In this document: in pieces, positions 1-9,481 of the stretch | Layout: the number at the start of each line of letters is the position of its first letter | Position numbering within the stretch: the stretch's first letter is position 1 | From: Acidobacteriota bacterium | GTDB taxonomy: Bacteria > Acidobacteriota > Vicinamibacteria > Vicinamibacterales > UBA2999 | Assembly (NCBI GenBank): GCA_020851565.1 | Contig: JADZCN010000043.1 | Coordinates: 95,670 to 159,669 of the forward strand | Direction of reading: 5' to 3' | DNA length: 64,000 nucleotides | Made by a program: the position numbers and the translations under genes | The notes under the pieces: model-generated | The model's database searches: none | What the model was told of the DNA's origin: nothing | What the model saw: only the letters and a program-made list of their open reading frames with translations

Positions 1-1
1 C

Positions 2-2389
2 GGCCCGCTCGGCCGCATCGGCCTGGATGTCTATCGCGCCAACCCCAACATCGTCTACGCGCGGATCGAGCACGAAAAAGAGAGCGGCGTCTACCGGTCG
101 GACGACGCGGGTCTCAGCTGGCGGAAGATGTCGAACGTCAATCCCCGGCCGATGTACTTCAGCCAGATCCGCATCGACCCGACCAACGACCTCCGTATCT
201 ATGTGCTGGGCGTGCAGATTCACATTTCCGACGACGGGGGAAAGACGTTCATCCAGAACGGCGCGCTGCACTCGGACCATCATGCGATGTGGATCAACCC
301 CGCGAACTCGAACCACATCATCGACGGCAATGACGGCGGCATCGGCATCAGCTACGACAAGGGGAAGACCTGGGAAGCCGTCTACAACATGGACCTCGGC
401 CAGTTCTACCACGTGACCTACGACATGCAGACGCCCTACCACGTCTGCGGTGGCCTGCAGGACAACTACACCTGGTGCGGGCCCAGCCAGGTGCGCAGCC
501 GCACCGGCATCGGCAACGACGAATGGCGGCAGATCCAGGGCGGTGACGGCTTCGAGGCGCAGATGGACCCGCGGGACGGCCGCACTGTCTACGCCGAGTC
601 GCAGGACGGCAACATCGTCCGGATCGACCGGCTGACGGGCGAGCGCAAGTCGATCCGGCCGGTGCCCGCGCGCGGCGAGCCGCCACTGCGCTGGAACTGG
701 AACACGCCGCTCGTGCTCTCCGCACACGACCCGGACGTGCTCTACGTGGGCGCGAACAGGGTGTTCCGGTCGCCCGATCGCGGACAGACGTGGGCCGCCA
801 TCAGCCCGGACCTCACCGAGAACACGGACCGCGAAACGCTGTCGCTCATGGGCGTCACGGCAAAGGACGTCACGCTCGCGAAGAACGACGGCGTCCAGTC
901 GTACGGGAACCTGGTGCAGCTCGCCGAGTCGCCCCGGCAGGCCGGGGTGCTCTACGCCGGCGCGGACGACGGCACCGTCCACATGACGAACGACGACGGG
1001 AAGACCTGGACGAACATCACGTCCCGGTTCCCGGGCGTGCCGAAGAACGCGTACGTCTCGCGGCTGACGCCGTCCCGGCACGACAACAACACCGTGTACG
1101 CCACGTTCGACAACCACCGCAACGACGACTACGGGACCTATGTCTACGCCAGCGCCGACGGCGGGAACTCGTTCCGTCCCATCGGCGAGGGGATTCCGAA
1201 GGGCCACGCCATCACCGCGTTCGCCGAGGATCCGAAGAACGCGAGCGTCGTGTACGCGGGCAGCGAGTTCGGGCTGTTCGTCAGCCTCGATCGCGGCGGC
1301 CGGTGGCAGCGCCTCAAGGCCGGGCTGCCGACCGTGCCCATCCACGAGATCGTGTTCCATCCCCGCGACAACGACATGATCATCGCCACGCACGGGCGCA
1401 GCATCTGGATCCTGGACGATGCCACGCCCGTCCAGCAGCTCGCGGAGGCGCAGAAGTCGCAGGCGCACCTGTTCGACCTTCGCCCGGCCATGCAATTCAA
1501 CCCCGCCAACGATCGCGGCTTCATCGCGGACAAGGGGTTCTGGGGGAAGAACCCCACCTACGGGGCGCCCATCAGCTACTACCTGGCGGCGGACAGGAGC
1601 GACGTGGCCATCCGCGTGCGCGACGCGCAGGGCGCCGTCGTCCGGGAGCTGAAGGGTGACGACACGAAGGACGCGGGCAAGGCCGGCATCAACCGCGTGT
1701 ACTGGGATCTCCGGCACGAGCCGCTGCCACGGCCGGCCAGCCAGCCGCAGGGCGCGGGCGGCGGTGGCGGCCCCTTCGGCGCCGCAGCCCTCAACGGCCC
1801 GCACGTGCTGCCTGGCGACTACCGTGTGACGCTCGTCGTGGGCGGCAAGGAAGTGGCCACGAAGTCACTCCGTGTCTCCGGTGACAGCGCCGTGCAGATG
1901 AGCGACGCGGACCGGAAGACCTGGCACGACACGTCGATGTCGCTCCACGAGATGCAGAGGACCGCGAACGAGGCGGCGGATACGGTGACGACGCTTGGCA
2001 CCCAGTTCGAGGCCGCCGAGAAGCTGCTGAAGAGCGCCGCGGGAGCCCCGGCGGCGGCGAAGGGTGCGGTGGAGGACGTCGGCCGGCGTCTCACCGACCT
2101 GCGGCGGCGACTCGGTCTCGGCAACAACCAGGGCGGGCCTGGAGGCGGGGGCGGCTTGGGCGGCCAGCAGCAGAACGTGCGGGGGAGAATCGGCCAGCTG
2201 AAGGGCCAGGTGGTGAACTCGACGTCGCTGCCCACCGCCATGCAGGTGCGCGCCGCCACCGAGGCGCGCGAGGACCTCGCGGCGGTGGTGAAGGACACTA
2301 ACGACTTGATTGCCGCCGTGCCGGCGCTGTACGACACGCTTGGGGCCGGTGGGTTGAGGCCCGCCGGGCTGGCGCCGCTCAAGCAATGA
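2..2389 (+). CDS. Secreted BNR/sortilin-type repeat protein (3' part)
   Basis: The reading frame is open from the first bases of the window, so the gene begins upstream; 795 residues are visible. The visible N-terminal 450 residues contain repeated Asp-box-like blades (YRSDDAGLSW, DDGKTW, SPDRGQTW, SLDRGGRW), the hallmark of BNR/VPS10-like beta-propellers. A beta-sandwich-like segment and a helical tail with gln/gly-rich stretches and predicted coiled coil follow. Proteins of this type are abundant in acidobacteria and usually labelled glycosyl hydrolase or WD40/YVTN/BNR repeat protein. No catalytic site can be assigned, so an enzymatic role is unproven. It converges on the next gene across a long AATCG palindrome. 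Confidence 0.85.
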   Translation, partial: GPLGRIGLDVYRANPNIVYARIEHEKESGVYRSDDAGLSWRKMSNVNPRPMYFSQIRIDPTNDLRIYVLGVQIHISDDGGKTFIQNGALHSDHHAMWINPANSNHIIDGNDGGIGISYDKGKTWEAVYNMDLGQFYHVTYDMQTPYHVCGGLQDNYTWCGPSQVRSRTGIGNDEWRQIQGGDGFEAQMDPRDGRTVYAESQDGNIVRIDRLTGERKSIRPVPARGEPPLRWNWNTPLVLSAHDPDVLYVGANRVFRSPDRGQTWAAISPDLTENTDRETLSLMGVTAKDVTLAKNDGVQSYGNLVQLAESPRQAGVLYAGADDGTVHMTNDDGKTWTNITSRFPGVPKNAYVSRLTPSRHDNNTVYATFDNHRNDDYGTYVYASADGGNSFRPIGEGIPKGHAITAFAEDPKNASVVYAGSEFGLFVSLDRGGRWQRLKAGLPTVPIHEIVFHPRDNDMIIATHGRSIWILDDATPVQQLAEAQKSQAHLFDLRPAMQFNPANDRGFIADKGFWGKNPTYGAPISYYLAADRSDVAIRVRDAQGAVVRELKGDDTKDAGKAGINRVYWDLRHEPLPRPASQPQGAGGGGGPFGAAALNGPHVLPGDYRVTLVVGGKEVATKSLRVSGDSAVQMSDADRKTWHDTSMSLHEMQRTANEAADTVTTLGTQFEAAEKLLKSAAGAPAAAKGAVEDVGRRLTDLRRRLGLGNNQGGPGGGGGLGGQQQNVRGRIGQLKGQVVNSTSLPTAMQVRAATEAREDLAAVVKDTNDLIAAVPALYDTLGAGGLRPAGLAPLKQ

Positions 2390-2419
2390 GCACGGCTGTG
2401 GCGTCCGCGGCCGCGGCGT

Positions 2420-2596
2420 CCATTGATGATTGCCTATTGGCGATTGAGCGATTCCTTGGGCGATTGAGGATTGCGGCAATGGGCATTCGCGATTGCGCCA
2501 ATGAGAAATTGCCGCAATGGGCAATTGAATGCTCGATGCCTGAATCAACAATCGCCCAATGAATCGCCCGATCGTCAATAAGCAATCGCCAATGGG
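2420..2596. repeat. Full-length AATCG palindromic element between convergent genes
   Basis: An AT-rich island in GC-rich DNA, built from 7-8 bp units of the form (C)AATCGC and their complements. The outer 47 nt of the two ends are inverted copies that match at about 40 of 47 positions, starting CCATTGATGATTGCC on the left and ending GCAATCGCCAATGGG on the right. It begins 30 nt after the stop of the BNR gene and ends 14 nt before the stop codon of the facing gene. It could act as a bidirectional terminator; this is inferred from position and symmetry. Confidence 0.8.
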
Positions 2597-2610
2597 CAGC
2601 GGCCGGCAAG

Positions 2611-3465
2611 CTACCGGCCAGCCGCCTGGCGGCCGGCCTGAATCATGTCGTCGACGGACGCGCCTGAGCCCAACAGGCCCAGGAAGCCTTCGTTCACGCG
2701 CTGGGCGACGTCCTGCGGGCTGGCCGTCAGCATGTTCGGCAGCTTCGTGCGCTTCGTCTCGGCCAGCACTTTCTGCGTGCCCGCCTCGGCGCCGGCGGCG
2801 TCGCCCTTCAGCGCCTGCCGCAGGCTCCCGATGCCGCACGCGAGCACGCTCAGACCCTTCAGGTCGGCGATCTGGCCGGCCGCGGCCACCGCGTCCGGGT
2901 CCTCCACCATCAGCATCGCGATGACGGTCCCGTTCGGGTTCGAGGGCGACCACACACTCGCCTTCGCCTCCTGGAAGAAGCCCAGGGCCGTCCTCGCCTC
3001 TTCCAGCGAGCGGATGTGCGGGATGGTCACGCCGTCGGCACCGGCCGCCAGCACCTCCTTCACGCGGGTGCGCGTGACCTCCACGCCGTCGCTCTCGATG
3101 GACGGTATCCGGACGATGACCGTCTTGCGCAGCCCGGAACCCTGGGCGCTGCGCAGCCCGTCCACCACGGTCTTCGCGGCGGCGGGCTCGTAGCTGCCCT
3201 CGAGGTTCAGGAACACGAAGTCGTAGAGCGGATTGGCGCCGAGCTTCGCCGCGCCCTCCCTGGTGTAGATGGCCTTCGGCGGCGGCTGCCCGCGCACGAA
3301 GCGCTGCGGGTTCTCGTTGGGCACGTACACGCCGAAGGCGGGCTTCCCCTGCGCCCACAACTCCAGTGCCGCATGACGGCCGCCCTGCGCCGACGCGGGA
3401 AACGCCGAACAGAGCGTCATGGCCGCCACGGCCAGAACGAATCGCACCTGTGTTGTCTGTGTCAT
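2611..3465 (-). CDS. Exported HpcH/HpaI aldolase-like protein
   Basis: 284 residues. The start is the ATG giving MTQTTQVRF with a clear signal peptide ending near ASAQ. The remainder resembles HpcH/HpaI (citrate lyase beta / 2-keto-3-deoxy acid aldolase) TIM barrels: the strand with VRIPS keeps the substrate Arg and MVEDPDAV keeps a metal-ligand Glu position. The usual DxEHG His segment reads LNLEGS and the GxxDLS Asp segment reads GIGSLR, so key base and metal residues appear to be absent. An exported, possibly non-aldolase member is therefore likely. It is the last gene of the minus-strand DUF1592/DUF1552/ankyrin block. Confidence 0.7.
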   Translation of the reverse strand: MTQTTQVRFVLAVAAMTLCSAFPASAQGGRHAALELWAQGKPAFGVYVPNENPQRFVRGQPPPKAIYTREGAAKLGANPLYDFVFLNLEGSYEPAAAKTVVDGLRSAQGSGLRKTVIVRIPSIESDGVEVTRTRVKEVLAAGADGVTIPHIRSLEEARTALGFFQEAKASVWSPSNPNGTVIAMLMVEDPDAVAAAGQIADLKGLSVLACGIGSLRQALKGDAAGAEAGTQKVLAETKRTKLPNMLTASPQDVAQRVNEGFLGLLGSGASVDDMIQAGRQAAGR

Positions 3466-3504
3466 CAGCCGCTCATTCAGCCTTCGGCGCACAGCGCACC
3501 TGAT

Positions 3505-3590
3505 CGCACCCGCCCGCACCCGCCCGCACCCGTTCGCACCCGCCCGCACCCGCCCGCACCCGCCCGCACCCGTTCACCCCCGTTCGCACC
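3505..3590. repeat. CGCACCCGCC tandem repeat
   Basis: About eight imperfect 10-bp units (CGCACCCGCC, with CGCACCCGTT variants) fill the gap between the ankyrin gene and the aldolase-like gene. The same unit in reverse complement occurs at 60655-60711. Confidence 0.85.
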
Positions 3591-3593
3591 TGC

Positions 3594-5270
3594 CTAGCAG
3601 GTCACGCACTTGTGGTTGTTCACCGCGCCGAGCTTCTCGAGCAGGGCCAGTGTCTCGGGGAAGGGCTGCACGCGCTGCACGGGGCCGTTGGCCATGTCCG
3701 CCGTGGTGTTGCCCTCGCGGTTCACCTTCGTCACGTCGGCGCCCTTCGAGACGAGGTAGAGGATCGACTCGGTGTCGCCGCGCGAGGCGGCGAGGTGCAC
3801 GGGCGTGTTGCCCTCGTGGTCCACCGCGTTGACGTCGGCGCCCAGCTCCTCCACCAGGTACTTGATGGCCGGCAGGAACCCCGTCGGCGCGTAGCGGTGC
3901 GCGTTGGCGGCGAAGCCTTCGCCGTAGCCCACACCGGAGGCCGCGTGAATGGGCAGCACCGCGGGGCCGCCGTAGGGCACGGGCGGCAGGCCCGAGAGGT
4001 CCTGCACCTGGCGCACGCCGTCGCCCGTGAACGGGCGCCCGGCTGGCTTCATCGTCGGGATATTGGGATCCGCGCCGTGGGCGACGAGCAGCTTCATCGC
4101 GTCCACGTCGCTTGCGTACGCGGCGCGCCAGAACGGCGTGGCGCCGCTCTCGTCCACGCCCGCGAAGTCGGAGTTGTAGGCCTGGTACCAGACCTTGTAC
4201 TTGACGCGCGCGTTGACCTCGGCGCCCCGATCGAGGAGCGCCTGCATCAGCTCGAGGTAGCCGGTCTTCTGCTGCTGGTAGGTCTTCGGGCCGGGGTACA
4301 GCGACTTCGGTGCCCAGTAGACGTTGAGCACGGCAAAGAGCGGCGTCACGCCGTTGGCGCTGCCGGACGAGGGGTCGGCGCCCTTCTCGAGCATCCGCAT
4401 CGCCAGGTCGAAGTGGCCGTTGACGATGGCGATGAGCAGCGGCGTCATGCGATCGCCGGGGTTCGGCCGGTTGATGTCGACGCCCGCATCGAGCATCGCC
4501 ATCACCGAGTCCGTGAAGCCCTGGCGCGCGGCGAAGTGGAGCGCGGTGAGGCCGCCCTGGGTCCCGATGAGCTCGTTGTAGCGGAAGGGCCGCGTCGCGC
4601 CGGGCACGTCGGCGGGCCGACGGTTGCCGCCCGTGCCGAACTGGCGCCCGGTCGACTCCTCCTCGGGGGCCGTCAGCGCCGCCAGGTCCATCACCTTCGT
4701 CGTCGTCGCGTGGTCGGCGCCGCGCTGCAGCAGGAGCTTCACGACCTCGGCGCGGTTGTACGCCGCGGCGTACATGAGCGCGGTCTCGCCCTTCGCCGTG
4801 TCCTTCGCGTCGATCGCGGCGCCGCCCTCGAGGAGCATCGTCACCGTGCGCGCGTCGCCGGACGCGGCCGCCAGCATCAGCGGCGTCGCGCCGGTGGCCG
4901 ACCCGGCGTTCACGTCGGCGCCGGCGGCAATGAGCGTGGCTACCGCAGCCGAGTGCCCGCCCCGGGCGGCCAGGTAGAGGGGGTTGTAGCTGCCAAGCCT
5001 GGTGGTGGCACGCAGGTTCGCGCCCGCGGTGACGAGCATCTGCACCATCTCCGCGTCGCCCTTCATCGCCGCCCAGTGGAGCGCGGTGGTCCCGTCCCCC
5101 TGTGCCGCGTTGACATCGGCGCCCTGCTTCAGCAGCGCCCGAACCGTCTCGCGGTCACCGCCCTGCGCGGCGTCAGCGACGGGCGACCGGCTACCCTGCG
5201 CCATCGGCACCGCGCCCAGCGCCACCGCCACCAGCAGTCCCCACACGATCTTCTTCGACGGCCTCACCAT
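3594..5270 (-). CDS. Exported ankyrin-repeat protein with C-terminal HKCVTC (copy 1)
   Basis: 558 residues, starting at the ATG of MVRPSKKIVWG, with a signal peptide of about 24 residues. It carries about ten ankyrin repeats (TALHWAAMKGD, TPLMLAAASGD, TALHFAARQGF, TPVHLAASRGD) interrupted near the middle by a conserved non-ankyrin insert. The chain ends NNHKCVTC: the Cys pair lies at the very C terminus, three residues after an Asn-His. The ankyrin protein at 9482-11158 has exactly the same length and the same tail, so the tail is under selection or recently duplicated. It follows a DUF1552 gene on the same strand. A periplasmic binding or scaffolding role is likely; the ligand is unknown. 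Confidence 0.9.
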   Translation of the reverse strand: MVRPSKKIVWGLLVAVALGAVPMAQGSRSPVADAAQGGDRETVRALLKQGADVNAAQGDGTTALHWAAMKGDAEMVQMLVTAGANLRATTRLGSYNPLYLAARGGHSAAVATLIAAGADVNAGSATGATPLMLAAASGDARTVTMLLEGGAAIDAKDTAKGETALMYAAAYNRAEVVKLLLQRGADHATTTKVMDLAALTAPEEESTGRQFGTGGNRRPADVPGATRPFRYNELIGTQGGLTALHFAARQGFTDSVMAMLDAGVDINRPNPGDRMTPLLIAIVNGHFDLAMRMLEKGADPSSGSANGVTPLFAVLNVYWAPKSLYPGPKTYQQQKTGYLELMQALLDRGAEVNARVKYKVWYQAYNSDFAGVDESGATPFWRAAYASDVDAMKLLVAHGADPNIPTMKPAGRPFTGDGVRQVQDLSGLPPVPYGGPAVLPIHAASGVGYGEGFAANAHRYAPTGFLPAIKYLVEELGADVNAVDHEGNTPVHLAASRGDTESILYLVSKGADVTKVNREGNTTADMANGPVQRVQPFPETLALLEKLGAVNNHKCVTC

Positions 5271-5282
5271 GCAGGCTCTCTC

Positions 5283-5392
5283 CCAATCACCCAATCACCT
5301 AGTGCCGCAATGCCCCGATCGGAATGCGCCAATGCCCCAATCACCAATCGCGCGATGAATCGCTCAATCGGCAATCGGCAATCATCAATGGG
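5283..5392. repeat. Half-length AATCG element
   Basis: Only one arm type is present (ending CAATCATCAATGGGC), 3 nt from the stop codon of the DUF1552 gene. It occupies the ankyrin-DUF1552 gap, exactly as the element at 11176-11303 does in the second copy of the module. Confidence 0.75.
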
Positions 5393-5395
5393 CAG

Positions 5396-6799
5396 CTACC
5401 CGGCGACCGTCGACTCCGGCGCCGCGTTCAAGTCCATCGGCGCGGTGCTGTCGCCAAAGCTCTTCATGTCCTCCAACCCCAGGGTGTGCAGCACGCTCAA
5501 CATGGGGTTCGCCATGGGCGTGGCGTCGGCCGCCTTGATGTGCAGCCCGCCCTTCAGCGCGCCGCCGGCATGCCCCACGAGGAAGAGCGGGCACTTCTTG
5601 TGGTTGTGGATGTTGGAGTTCCCCATCGGCGAGCCGTAGAGCACCAGCGTGTTCTCCAGCAGGCTCCGGTCGCCGTCGGGCGTCTCCTTCAGCTTCTTGA
5701 AGAAGTACGGCAGCAGCCCGATGTGGTACCGGTTGATCTTCTCGAACTCCAGGATGCGATCCTCGCGGTCCTGGTGGTGCGACGCGGGGTGGAAGCCGGT
5801 GCTCACGCCGCTCTCCGGATACACGCGGCTCGAGGCGTCGCGGCCCATCTTGAAGGAGAAGACCCGCGTGGTGTCCGAGGCAAAGGCCAGCACCTGCAGG
5901 TCGAACATCAGCCGCACGTGCTCCTCGAACGAGTCGGGGACGCCAATGGGCGCGCCCGGCAGCTCGCGCGCCTCGCCGCTGGCGTTGTACGCCTCGACCT
6001 TCTGGATGCGCCGCTCGATCTCGCGCACGTCCTCGAGGTACCGGTTCAGGCGCACGCGATCCGCGGCGCCCAGCTCGCTGCGGAGGCGCCCGAGCTGCTC
6101 GGTCATCAGGTCCAGGATGCTCTTGTCCTCGGCGCGGCGCTCGCGGCGCTCGCCCGGGGTGGCCCCCACGCCGAAGAGCTGATCGAACGCGACGCGCGGG
6201 TCGCGGATCATCGGCATCGGCGTGTTGGGCGCCGACCAGCTGATGCTGTCCGTGTACACGCACGAGTAGCCGTAGGAGCAGCCGCCCGCCTGGTCCACCG
6301 GCTCGATGCACAGCTGCATGGACGGGATGGGCGTCTCCTGCCCGTAGCGCTGCGCGTAGTACTGGTCCAGCGACGTGCCGGCCCGCACGTCCGAGCCCTG
6401 CGTCTGCCGCGGGTGGCTCTGCGTCAGGAAGACCGCGCTCGACCGGAAGTGATCGCCGCCGATCTCCGGCAGCTCGAAGGCCTCGGCATTCCGGACGTCG
6501 GTGTTGCTGATAATCGTCAGGTGCTCGCGGAACGGCTCCAGCGGCGCGAGGCTGCTCGGCGACAGGTCGAAGGCCTTGCCCGTCGCCGCCGGGGACCACA
6601 GGTGCTTCTGTGCGCCGACCACCGTGGCGCCGGCCGAGCCGTGCACCATCTCGATGGCGGAGAGGCGCACCTTGCCGGCCGCCGTCTTCGCCAGCGCCGT
6701 GCGCGCCGGCACCATGGCCTCGAGCAGCGGCAGTGCCATCGTCACGCCCATCCCGCGCAGCATCGTGCGGCGGGAGATGTGCTTCCTCGTGATGAACAT
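5396..6799 (-). CDS. DUF1552 protein, Tat-exported (copy 1)
   Basis: 467 residues, starting MFITRKHISRR. The N terminus carries a twin-arginine signal (SRRTMLRGMG followed by a hydrophobic stretch ALPLLEAMVP), so a folded protein is probably exported by Tat. The body matches the DUF1552 family seen in planctomycetes and acidobacteria, with conserved blocks such as MVHGSAGATVVGAQKHLWSP and GFHPASHHQDREDRI, and YGSPMGNSNIHNH near the end. The His-rich blocks suggest metal binding, but no activity is established for the family. It lies between the DUF1592 gene upstream and the ankyrin gene downstream. About 100 bp of the coding end faces an AATCG half element. Confidence 0.88.
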   Translation of the reverse strand: MFITRKHISRRTMLRGMGVTMALPLLEAMVPARTALAKTAAGKVRLSAIEMVHGSAGATVVGAQKHLWSPAATGKAFDLSPSSLAPLEPFREHLTIISNTDVRNAEAFELPEIGGDHFRSSAVFLTQSHPRQTQGSDVRAGTSLDQYYAQRYGQETPIPSMQLCIEPVDQAGGCSYGYSCVYTDSISWSAPNTPMPMIRDPRVAFDQLFGVGATPGERRERRAEDKSILDLMTEQLGRLRSELGAADRVRLNRYLEDVREIERRIQKVEAYNASGEARELPGAPIGVPDSFEEHVRLMFDLQVLAFASDTTRVFSFKMGRDASSRVYPESGVSTGFHPASHHQDREDRILEFEKINRYHIGLLPYFFKKLKETPDGDRSLLENTLVLYGSPMGNSNIHNHKKCPLFLVGHAGGALKGGLHIKAADATPMANPMLSVLHTLGLEDMKSFGDSTAPMDLNAAPESTVAG

Positions 6800-6820
6800 T
6801 CGCGTGTCCCCTGTTGTCCG

Positions 6821-6887
6821 ATTCCCGGCGCGCGATCTCACTCCCGGCCCCGCGCCACTCCCGACTCCCGGTTCCCGGCTCCCGACG
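6821..6887. repeat. ACTCCCG-type tandem repeat
   Basis: Irregular copies of (A)CTCCCG/TTCCCGG fill the gap between the DUF1552 gene and the DUF1592 gene of copy 1. The same family recurs at 21204-21514 and 34093-34186. Confidence 0.7.
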
Positions 6888-9347
6888 CTATCGCTCGACC
6901 GTTGTCTCGACGCCTTCTGCCCTGCTCATCTGGAAGGCCGCGCTCCTGACCACGCCAAGGATAAACGAAGAGATGCGATCCCCGTTATTCCCCGCGTCGG
7001 CCACGATGGCCCGCACCGTGGGCATGTCGAAGTGCTCGACGCGGCGGCCCAGCGCATAGGTCATCAGGCTCTCGGTGAAGCTCAGCTTGACGAGGTCCGC
7101 GTGCTTCAGCAGCGCCTGCCGGAGCCCGACCGGACCGTCCATCTTCGTGCCGTCGTACAGATCGCCCACCGAGTCGATGGCGACGCCGTTGTCCTTGATG
7201 CGCCAGGCACCGGTGGCGTCGAAGTTCTCGAGGGCGAGGCCCAGCGGGTCGATGACGCGGTGGCACGAGTTGCACGCGGGGTTCTTCCGGTGCTCCTCCA
7301 TGCGCTCGCGCGTCGAGAGCATCTTGCCGCCCACGGTGGACTTCACCGAGTCGTCCAGGGCCGGCACGTTGGGCGGCGGCGGGGGCGGCGGCGAGGCCAG
7401 CAGCACCTCCATCACCCATTTGCCGCGCAGCACCGGCGAGGTGCGGTCGGCGATCGAGGTGAGGAGCAGGACGCTTCCCTGCCCCAGGATGCCGCGGCGG
7501 TTCGGGTCGGCCAGCGAGACCCTGCGGAACTCCTCGCCGAGGACATTCGGGATGCCGTAGTGCTTCGCCAGCCGCTCGTTGACGAACGTGTAGTCCGCCG
7601 TCAGCAGGTCCGTGATGGGCCGGTCGGCGCGCACCAGGCTGTCGAAGAAGAGCTCGGTCTCGCGCACCATCGCCTCGGTCAACGTGGTGTCCCAGTACGA
7701 GTAGAAGTGGTGGTCGGGACGCACCAGCTTCGCGTCCTGCAGGCGCAGCCACTGGCTGGCGAAGCGGTTGGACAGCGCCCCGGATCGCTTGTCGGCCAGC
7801 ATCCGGCGCACCTGCCGGTCGAAGACCGCGGGGTTGCGCAGCTGCCCGGAAGAGGCGACCTTCGTGAGCTCCGCGTCGGGCAGCGCGCCCCAGAGGAAGA
7901 ACGAGAGGCGTGATGCCAGGTCCAGGTCGGCCACGCGGTAGGTCTGGCCCGCGCGCACGGTCGCCGGGACCTGCTCCATCCGGAACAGGAACCGCGGGCT
8001 GGCGAGGATGGCCTGCACGGCCAACCGTACGCCGCCCTCGAAGTCGCTCTTCTCACGACCCTGCTCGTAGAAGCGCATCAGGGCGCGCAGGTCCTCCGCG
8101 CCGACGGGGCTGCGGTAGGCCTGCGTCGCCAGGCGCCGCACGATCTGCTCGGCGCACGGGCGCTCCTCCGCGGCCGCGGTCGGGCGGCACGTGAAGATCA
8201 TCCGCCGGCTCAGCGTATCGGACACGCCGGTCACCGTCATGGGTCCGGTGACGGCGAAGTCGCGGATGTGCGGCAGCGCGGTCGTCCCGAAGACCTCGCC
8301 GATGTTGGTGTCGGCCAGGGTGTGCTCGACCGGCATCATCAGGTCGTCCACCGGGCCGTCGAAGCGCGCGATGAACGCGGCCGAGACGCGCTGCGGGCCC
8401 GCCTTCACGTGGATGGGCTTCGAGAAGATGTTCAGCCCGTTCGGATCCTGCTCGTTCATCCGCGGGTTGATGTCGATGAGCGCGACGCGCTCGCCGTTGA
8501 CGGAGAGGTCGATCTGCTCGCCCGCGTACGGGCCGCCGAACAGGTCTCCGGTCGGGCCCGAGTGCAGCAGGATCTTGAAGACGTACTCCCCGTCCGCCGG
8601 GAACACGTGGGTCACCGACAGCCCGCCGCGCGTGCCGAGCGGCGCGCCCTCGACGTGCCGCATCTGCGACGCGGTGCGCGGGACCTTCCAGGTCGTGGTG
8701 CTGGGCGAGGCGTTGCGATCACCCACGGCCAGGCGGCTGATCTGGCTCGCCGCGCGCAGGTAGCCCTCCATGAGCGTCGTCGAGATGACCTGCGAGTCGG
8801 CCACGTTGTCGAAGCCGTCGCTGATGGTGTCGGCGGGCAGGAAGGCGGTGATGTCCACCTCGATGCCCAGCAGGTCGCGGACGGCGCGCTGGTACTCCGC
8901 GCGGTTCAATCGCTGCGACGGCCTCGAGCCCGGGTTCGGGCTGGCGGCCGCCGCGCGGTCGATGGTGGTTTCGAAGGCAGCCGCCAGCGCCTGGATAGCG
9001 GAGGGCTCCGGCCGCTTCGCGTTGGCCGGCGGCATCATGCCCGCGCGGAGCTTCCGGATCATCTTCTCGACGACCGGCGCATCCTCGAGGAGATTGGCCG
9101 CGTCGAAGGACGCCAGCGAGAGGCCGCCGGCCTTGCCCCGATCGCTGTGGCAGGTGGCGCAGTACTGCTTCACCATCTGCGTCTGTTCGGCGGGGGTCAG
9201 CGCCGGGGCGGACGACGGCGCATGCGCCGCCACGGGCCGGGGTGCTGCGGCGGGAGCCCCGCCCGGCCGCACCTGCGCCTCCGGGGCCAGCCCCAGCCAC
9301 GCCACCATCCCGACAATGCCCGCCGTGCCGATCGCTCGTCGATTCAT
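6888..9347 (-). CDS. DUF1592-type cytochrome-like exported protein (copy 1)
   Basis: 819 residues, starting MNRRAIG, with a signal peptide ending near APEAQ. A haem c motif CATCH lies at residues 63-67 in a planctomycete-type cytochrome segment (QYCATCHSDRGKAGG). The DUF1587/DUF1592/DUF1588/DUF1585 domain series follows, with RLNRAEYQRAVRDLLG near 150 and, at about 692-696, a second CxxCH (CNSCH) inside the DUF1588/1585 signature CHRVIDPLGLALENFD. The length is typical. Such proteins are nearly always paired with a DUF1552 gene, as here. Two c-type haems in the periplasm are plausible; the substrate and redox partner are unknown. Confidence 0.9.
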   Translation of the reverse strand: MNRRAIGTAGIVGMVAWLGLAPEAQVRPGGAPAAAPRPVAAHAPSSAPALTPAEQTQMVKQYCATCHSDRGKAGGLSLASFDAANLLEDAPVVEKMIRKLRAGMMPPANAKRPEPSAIQALAAAFETTIDRAAAASPNPGSRPSQRLNRAEYQRAVRDLLGIEVDITAFLPADTISDGFDNVADSQVISTTLMEGYLRAASQISRLAVGDRNASPSTTTWKVPRTASQMRHVEGAPLGTRGGLSVTHVFPADGEYVFKILLHSGPTGDLFGGPYAGEQIDLSVNGERVALIDINPRMNEQDPNGLNIFSKPIHVKAGPQRVSAAFIARFDGPVDDLMMPVEHTLADTNIGEVFGTTALPHIRDFAVTGPMTVTGVSDTLSRRMIFTCRPTAAAEERPCAEQIVRRLATQAYRSPVGAEDLRALMRFYEQGREKSDFEGGVRLAVQAILASPRFLFRMEQVPATVRAGQTYRVADLDLASRLSFFLWGALPDAELTKVASSGQLRNPAVFDRQVRRMLADKRSGALSNRFASQWLRLQDAKLVRPDHHFYSYWDTTLTEAMVRETELFFDSLVRADRPITDLLTADYTFVNERLAKHYGIPNVLGEEFRRVSLADPNRRGILGQGSVLLLTSIADRTSPVLRGKWVMEVLLASPPPPPPPNVPALDDSVKSTVGGKMLSTRERMEEHRKNPACNSCHRVIDPLGLALENFDATGAWRIKDNGVAIDSVGDLYDGTKMDGPVGLRQALLKHADLVKLSFTESLMTYALGRRVEHFDMPTVRAIVADAGNNGDRISSFILGVVRSAAFQMSRAEGVETTVER

Positions 9348-9365
9348 CGCACCTCGCCGGAAAGA

Positions 9366-9465
9366 AACCACGAAGACACGAAGGACACGAAGACGGCCAC
9401 GAAGAAGACCCTCCCTACGGAGCCCTTCGTGCGTGCCTTCGCGCGCTTCGTGTGCTTCGTGTTCC
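9366..9465. repeat. CACGAAG palindromic repeat
   Basis: CACGAAG-type units on the left are mirrored by CTTCGTG-type units on the right, so the 100-bp stretch can fold back on itself. It separates the two copies of the DUF1592-DUF1552-ankyrin module. A shorter CACGAAG run lies at 60620-60654. Confidence 0.8.
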
Positions 9466-9481
9466 CGTGACCAGGTTCACA

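Noticed and set aside
2420..2596. Insertion sequence or MITE with a transposase
   Set aside because: The ends are inverted repeats, but there is no ORF, no clear target duplication and no transposase in the window. The placement next to stop codons fits a 3'-end element better.
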